NCBI GenBank assembly: GCA_026027325.1
Contig: JAMSLZ010000008.1
Coordinates: forward strand, 1-64,000
Reading direction: 5' to 3'
From: Actinomucor elegans
Taxonomy: Eukaryota; Mucoromycota; Mucoromycetes; Mucorales; Mucoraceae
DNA length: 64,000 nucleotides
Below the pieces are notes generated by a model, which had not been told where the DNA came from, searched no databases, and saw only the letters and a list, made by a program, of their open reading frames with translations. The translations under genes were made by a program, and so were the position numbers. Position 1 is the first letter of the stretch; the number at the start of each line of letters is the position of its first letter. Shown piece after piece: positions 58,971-64,000 of the stretch.

Positions 58971-61399
58971 TAGTAACAATATCCACTGTCGTCTATTTTG
59001 TATTTCGAAAAAGAATTGGGCGAAAAAGAGGCGCTGTTGGTGCACAACAGGATGACTGTAGCTTGGAAAAAAGTATTTCTCATCATTCGCCCTCTTCATC
59101 CTCCTATCCTGCTATTAAACCTCTTATACCCTACAATTGCATAGATAAAAATGAAGCGAGCAACACTTTGAAGGGTGGTCAGGCATCATCCCACCATAAA
59201 TTAAACAATGATTCTTTTTCCACAGTACCAGTGTCACCTTATACCTGTATATCAAACCACATAGTAGATGAAAAAAATGATGCCGCCCTGAAATCAAAAG
59301 AACAAAATGGCATATCACCCAACGCAACTGTAGTCCAGTTAGCAAACTCAGTCAAAGAGGACAGCGCTTCTTCTGAGTGGACAGACGATGCAGCAGGCTA
59401 CTCCAAAGAATCAAGTTTCAAAATAAACCTTCCACTACCACCTCCCAGTACTTCCTTCTTTTCTGACAAAATGGAATTGGACTCTATTGAAGCCAACGAA
59501 CTTTATCAATCTTATATGAACGTTTCTCAGCAAGATTATGTATCCATTGAATTAGACGATAAGCCTTTTTTGTCTTCTGCAGCAGCTAATATTCAACAGA
59601 AAGCAGCTACACTTCGCAGCACTTTACGCCAGTCTTTACGCCGTAAATCCACAAGTAACAAGTCAAATGTAGCACCGTTGAGCCAATTCTTTGATAATGT
59701 CAGTCATCATACGACTGGAAACAGTAGTATCCGATCACCTGCCAAAAGCCCCTCTGAAGTTGGTGCTACCCACATCAGTCGACAATCTTCCACCACTTCT
59801 TCTCGATACCCTCATCCATCCCTGCAGGCACCAACACCCTCATTACCACACGCTTCATCACCTAGATCTGAATCGCCTATCGATTATTTTGGTAAAAGCA
59901 ATAACAGTATCAAGAAATCGTTCATTCGTCACCAAGCGGAGGAAGAATCAAATAGTAACAAAATTATGATTGATACCATACCGCCTGAGCCCTACTTTAG
60001 CTTACCCATGTCGCCTGCAACCCCTTCACCGGTACTGTCAGTGTCTACACCAGTGATACCTTCTTCAGAAGCAGTTGTACCAGATTACGCGTCGACGTTG
60101 GATAAAACCAATCTGTATTTTAGTGATCATGGCGCAGACTCTGAGTTCCCAAACGATGAGCAAGAAGCGATGAGTAGTGATGATTCAACAACACCTCAAG
60201 AAGCTGCATCTGCTGCACATAAAATCATTCGTTCTGCTTCACGTAAATCGCGTACCCGTTCAATGATAATCACAGACGAAGCTGCGCAAGCCATGTTCAC
60301 TCGTTTTGCCAACAGTGAGGCTGTGCCATTGACACCTGCCGCTGCAACTGTTGCCAAATATGCTACTGTACGAGGGATGAACAGAAAAGAGGATGACACC
60401 ATTCAACCTTCACCATTAGATATCAAAAAATGGTCTTCTTCGACTTCCAATGGCCTATCATCATCATCGCCTAGTCCTAAACGAGCAATCACAAACTCAA
60501 TGATCATGTCTGGATCGGCTACTGTTTCGGGTAGAAAACTACAACAAGGATCAAACACCGATCATTTACTAGCAGCGAGTCGCAGGAACGATTTAAAAAG
60601 TGCTACATTGGGTCGAAAACCAATACAACAAGGACCTAAATCTCTGCGCAACTTATTTTCTCAAGTAGATGATTCATCCTCTGAGAAATCATTGATGACA
60701 GAGGATCAGCAAAAAGCATCTTCAGTACGCTCATCACTAAGTATTGTTACTGCTCGCCAAGAAGACGTTTCTCCTATCACAGCAGTTGAAGAATCAACTT
60801 CCCCTTATTCATCCAAGAATAATACGTTGCGTCATAAGATGGGAAGCAACGTCGATACCATTCGTCGCATGCTTCAGTCATCGTGGAGCGGCAACAATCT
60901 GAAAGAAAGTGGATCTAGCCAGAGTCTGTCATCTTCTTCGGAGAATCTGACGATAGGTAGTGTGGGCTCCAGTTTTCGACCGGTTGCGTCGCCACTAGGT
61001 AGCATCAACCCTCGACTTCAAAACCAACATTTGGTATCATTATCGCTTAAAGCACAGCAGCATCAACCAGTACGTAGTCGACCTTCGATGCCAGTTGGGT
61101 TTATGGAAGAAGGACCTGCACCCACGGCTTCTTTTTCTTCTTCCACAGTACGGACCATGATCCCTGCAGAAGAAGAACAGGAGCAACAGCAACAGCAGCA
61201 GCAGTCTAGATCGAGAACACAGGAAAAGAAATCATCCATGGCGACTGGGCTGCTTGGCTCACGACAAAATAACAATGATGATAGATTGCAGTCCTCAAAA
61301 GTAGGAGGAAGCGTTTTTAATAACAAGGACCAAAGACAAGATAAAACACCGGCTCAGAAAGAGCGGGAAAAGTACTTCAAGTCATTAGAAAGGCAGTAG
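58925..61399 (+). CDS. Large single-TM, Ser-rich disordered protein
   Basis: 824 residues, single exon. A transmembrane segment lies at residues 6-28 (WAIAIVIMVIIVTISTVVYF), followed at once by a basic RKRIGRKRG. This predicts a short outside N-terminus and a large cytosolic C-terminal part. The rest is low-complexity Ser/Thr/Pro-rich sequence with many SP and TP sites. Several conserved-looking islands break it up (GPKSLRNLFSQVDDSSSE, NVDTIRRMLQSSWSG). A Glu/Gln run (EEEQEQQQQQQQ) lies near residue 750, and the end is charged (EREKYFKSLERQ). No family was recognised. The architecture fits a cortical or plasma-membrane signalling scaffold, which is inference. An AATAAA-like signal (TTAATAAAG) lies 35 bp after the stop. 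Confidence 0.75.
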   Translation: MAFPSWAIAIVIMVIIVTISTVVYFVFRKRIGRKRGAVGAQQDDCSLEKSISHHSPSSSSYPAIKPLIPYNCIDKNEASNTLKGGQASSHHKLNNDSFSTVPVSPYTCISNHIVDEKNDAALKSKEQNGISPNATVVQLANSVKEDSASSEWTDDAAGYSKESSFKINLPLPPPSTSFFSDKMELDSIEANELYQSYMNVSQQDYVSIELDDKPFLSSAAANIQQKAATLRSTLRQSLRRKSTSNKSNVAPLSQFFDNVSHHTTGNSSIRSPAKSPSEVGATHISRQSSTTSSRYPHPSLQAPTPSLPHASSPRSESPIDYFGKSNNSIKKSFIRHQAEEESNSNKIMIDTIPPEPYFSLPMSPATPSPVLSVSTPVIPSSEAVVPDYASTLDKTNLYFSDHGADSEFPNDEQEAMSSDDSTTPQEAASAAHKIIRSASRKSRTRSMIITDEAAQAMFTRFANSEAVPLTPAAATVAKYATVRGMNRKEDDTIQPSPLDIKKWSSSTSNGLSSSSPSPKRAITNSMIMSGSATVSGRKLQQGSNTDHLLAASRRNDLKSATLGRKPIQQGPKSLRNLFSQVDDSSSEKSLMTEDQQKASSVRSSLSIVTARQEDVSPITAVEESTSPYSSKNNTLRHKMGSNVDTIRRMLQSSWSGNNLKESGSSQSLSSSSENLTIGSVGSSFRPVASPLGSINPRLQNQHLVSLSLKAQQHQPVRSRPSMPVGFMEEGPAPTASFSSSTVRTMIPAEEEQEQQQQQQQSRSRTQEKKSSMATGLLGSRQNNNDDRLQSSKVGGSVFNNKDQRQDKTPAQKEREKYFKSLERQ

Positions 61400-63508
61400 A
61401 TTTTAGAGATTCTTTACCAACCTAGTTATAATTAATAAAGTACTCTATGGCTGATGATAACTAGCGTCAAAGTGCATACATAATCTTGCATCAAAGTGGA
61501 GACTACACTATTATGGTTGCATTAGTATATATGCGTCGGTATGCACAGCAAATCAACTTTGTTTGCATGCAATATGATTATGCCCATTACTATTTTTAGT
61601 TTGTCGATGAAAAAGGATCTTCTCTGTTCCTGCAAAAAAGAAATAGTAGCATTTCGGTCAATGAAAGCTATTTTTTTAAAGAAAAAATCCACAAGAGAAT
61701 CTTGAGAAAACTGGGGCATTAGAACCAAATTAGGCTTTACTAGATGCAGCAGTCCATGCTGGATATAGAATGCTAAATTGGTGTAGTATTTGGGCAAAGT
61801 CTGTCAGGACATCTGGCGAGTAATAAGCATGTTCGAACTGCGAACTTTACATTATATTTAAAAATTGATATCATCTGGTATAAGACTACAAGCACAATAT
61901 TAAGACTTGAATGGTTAATTTACATTGCAGAGAATTCGATTTTCCTTAGAATGGCATGTTTTTAATACAAGTATAACAGGAAAACTTTTGGTTCACACGA
62001 GAAAAAAGCAATTAATGTGTGATCATTTTGTTTCAAAACCATAAAACTGTATTCATTAAAAAGAGCTCATTTGGCCTCTCAATATGCACTGTTTTATTGA
62101 GGGAATTTTGTCGAAGCTACCAGGGTTAAATGCTCAATCTCCGCTCTACATTAGGATTAATTATCAAATACAGATTGCTCCAATCAACCCAAATAGGCCA
62201 ACTCTCTTCAAGTGAATATATTTACAATATAGTTCTACTTTACTCATGAGCAGGTGCAAAAAAAAAATCTTTGGTAATTTTTTTTTTGAAAAGGTCGACA
62301 TTTTGATTGCCAACAAATGTAATAAAGCATTTATTTGAAAATACTTGATACATATAGATATGTATGATGACAATATTGAGAGGTATACTTTAAACAAAAT
62401 AACAAAAACTGAAATCAAAGGAAAATTGGATAACTGGCCATGAAAATAAATTACTGATAAAAAGGTAACATGCTTTTAAGCAGTCTAATTAAGCATAACC
62501 ATTTCATAATGCATACTTGAAAAAATGCATTCCATAAAACAAATAGTAATCATACCGCCACAAGAAACTGGATTATTTCTGTAAATCTCTGGAAACAGAT
62601 AGAATACTGCTTTTTCTTTCTAGTAAATACATTTTTGTAATTGTAGATAGACTTGAATTAGAATTGGAGGATCCTTTTTTTTTTCGCTCTATAGTATATT
62701 AACTTCTAATTAGTCGTATACAAAATATATACCATTCAAAAGAGAATTATCTATTATTTCAACTCAACATTGAACAGATTATCTAAGACTATTGTATTTT
62801 ATAGATTATTATTTAAAATTTTATAAAGTTTCTGTTGCTGGGCATCGAAGTCTTTGACATAACACTAGTGATTTCGGTATATCTCAGCCAAACGCTATAT
62901 TGGGTTGATCGATTTTGTATATTCAGAATGGATTACTGCGTCTAGAAATTTCTTCAAGTAGTTCAACACTTGAAGCCCTTGATTGTATCCATTCATTTAT
63001 AACCTTCAACGGTTGATTGAAAGATTTTTTTTTCTTTTCTTTGGTTTAATTATGGATGATTAATTCAAACAAAAAGAAAGACTGTCTTTAAAAGGATGTG
63101 GGTAAATTGATAGGCGACTGTAATGTGAAACGACTTGCTGGGACGAGAAGCACCTGAAAATTTATTTTTTGACGCAATTGGGGCACAGCCTTTGGGTGTC
63201 ACCAGCATAGAAAATTTCTGTGGGCCCTGCATTACTCGTCAATTGTGCGTAACCGAGTGTCTGAAAGCGAAAAACGTTCTGCATGTAGTCTTTTATCACG
63301 TTTTCTCATCAATGAGCTTTTTGAAAATGAGGAAAGATTTTAAGTTTTTGACTGTTTTACAAGTAGAGATACTAACCAGGGCATGCATATATCTTGTACC
63401 TGGGTACGAGGATAGTCCAATATATGTACATATATATATATATATATATATATAGCTGATGATAACAGCAATTTTTTTTATTATAATAAATAGATTGGGT
63501 AACATGAA
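61400..63508. other. Intergenic region, 2.1 kb
   Basis: No convincing gene. Short frames at 61522-61797, 62164-62418 and 63135-63455 lack protein-like composition or run into repeats. An AT run lies at 63424-63454. Confidence 0.45.
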
Positions 63509-64000
63509 TTATTGAGGATTGAAAGGACATTTTCCAGATGCAACGGCCTGTTCAGGATTAAAAGAACCATCCTTTCTATTTTTGGCCATTTGTCTCATCA
63601 TATCACTAGGATCGTAAAAGGTCTCGAGTTGTTCAATCTCAAACTTTTCATTGACTTTGGCGACAGTAACACCGTAGATCTTGACGACTTCATTGGTGGC
63701 ATGAGCTTCAAGCTTCTTATCTTCGCCAATCTTGACAGAAAGGTCACCTACCATAGTGCCCCAATGAGCCCATTTGAAAGCAACACAGGGTGGACCACTA
63801 TACACTTGAATAACTTCCCAAGAAAAGGTACGAAGGGCTCTCTTAAAAAGTTTGTGCGATTCGCTGAAATCCAATTCACTGGCCTTGTAAAGCTCAGTAT
63901 CACCGATAAGAGCATTATAAGTACCAAGCTGATACAATTGTTAAAAACAAGATTTTCATACATGCAATATAGCTTACCTGCAACATTTCTTCAATGTTAT
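63509..64000 (-). CDS. NTF2-like protein similar to plant pathogen-related proteins, 5' end outside the window
   Basis: Exon 63509-63928 and part of an upstream exon (63978-64000), joined across a 49-bp intron (GTAAGC...CAG). The joined sequence reads NIEEMLQ then LGTYNALIGDTELY. The pattern TYNALI, then FSWEVIQVYSGPPCVAFKWA and HWG, then EIEQLETFYDP resembles the small pathogen-related proteins of plants, which adopt an NTF2/SnoaL-like fold. The C-terminus (KCPFNPQ) follows a flexible linker. Whether it is an enzyme or a binding protein is not clear; the plant relatives were named for induction on infection, not for a known activity. The gene continues beyond the right edge. Confidence 0.68.

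Noticed and set aside
61522..62418. Two minus-strand frames of 84-91 codons in the last intergenic region.
   Set aside because: They lack codon bias, recognisable domains, splice partners or repeats, and are consistent with chance in AT-rich DNA.

Overview
The window is one chromosome end of an early-diverging fungus, most likely a member of Mucoromycota (Mucorales-like). The evidence is a true telomere (CCCTAA repeats, starting at base 1), short GT-AG introns of about 45-80 bp, a fungal mitochondrial ribosomal protein gene (mL40), AT-rich spacers, and Ty3/Gypsy retrotransposons that all carry chromodomains. The genus is inferred only weakly.

Layout. 1-86 is the telomere. 87-1600, 3781-5074 and probably 7984-8211 are decayed telomere-like, pyrimidine-biased DNA. 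It is interrupted by a 98-bp tandem array (3389-3780), old LTR pieces and a first solo transposon repeat. From 5075 to about 45230 the DNA is a deep nest of transposons whose order can be read from target-site duplications (TSDs). (i) An LTR4 solo LTR (5075-7983, TSD ATTAT) was entered by a chromodomain DNA transposon (5088-7490, TSD GGT). (ii) A young, intact LTR1 retroelement (8375-14382, TSD AGAAG) sits inside another LTR of its own family. (iii) A CACTA-type element has its two ends at 15354 and 43602, both breaking the same position of one LTR4 copy with TSD TAC. It has since been filled by an AT-rich chromodomain transposon (15633-18071, TSD ATA), a solo repeat of that transposon (18205-18606, TSD CAT), and a gag-deleted LTR1 element (20403 onward). 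(iv) That LTR1 element is split by LTR3 element 3 (23610-37771, TSD TGGAT). Element 3 is in turn split by intact LTR4 element 4 (30471-36974, TSD TACGT) and by a 1.5-kb AT-rich element with an 8-bp TSD (27676-29206). (v) A second copy of the chromodomain transposon lies at 38982-41386 with its central part inverted relative to its terminal repeats.

The most unusual item is the chromodomain DNA transposon family. Two lineages, one GC-balanced and one very AT-rich, share a DDE transposase with a C-terminal chromodomain. In each the transposase lies between two long direct repeats (282 bp and about 401 bp), and each repeat is bounded by its own inverted ends. Whole units and solo repeats are both flanked by 3-bp TSDs. 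I do not know this architecture (an LTR-like or composite, MITE-bounded transposase) as a described class.

45230-50846 holds decaying multi-exon genes of unknown families, one with a PD-(D/E)XK-like motif. From 54.6 kb the ordinary chromosome begins: mL40, a two-TM PPxY protein, a small proline-rich protein, a large single-TM disordered protein, and at the right edge an NTF2-like protein resembling plant pathogen-related proteins. No tRNA, rRNA or CRISPR was recognised.
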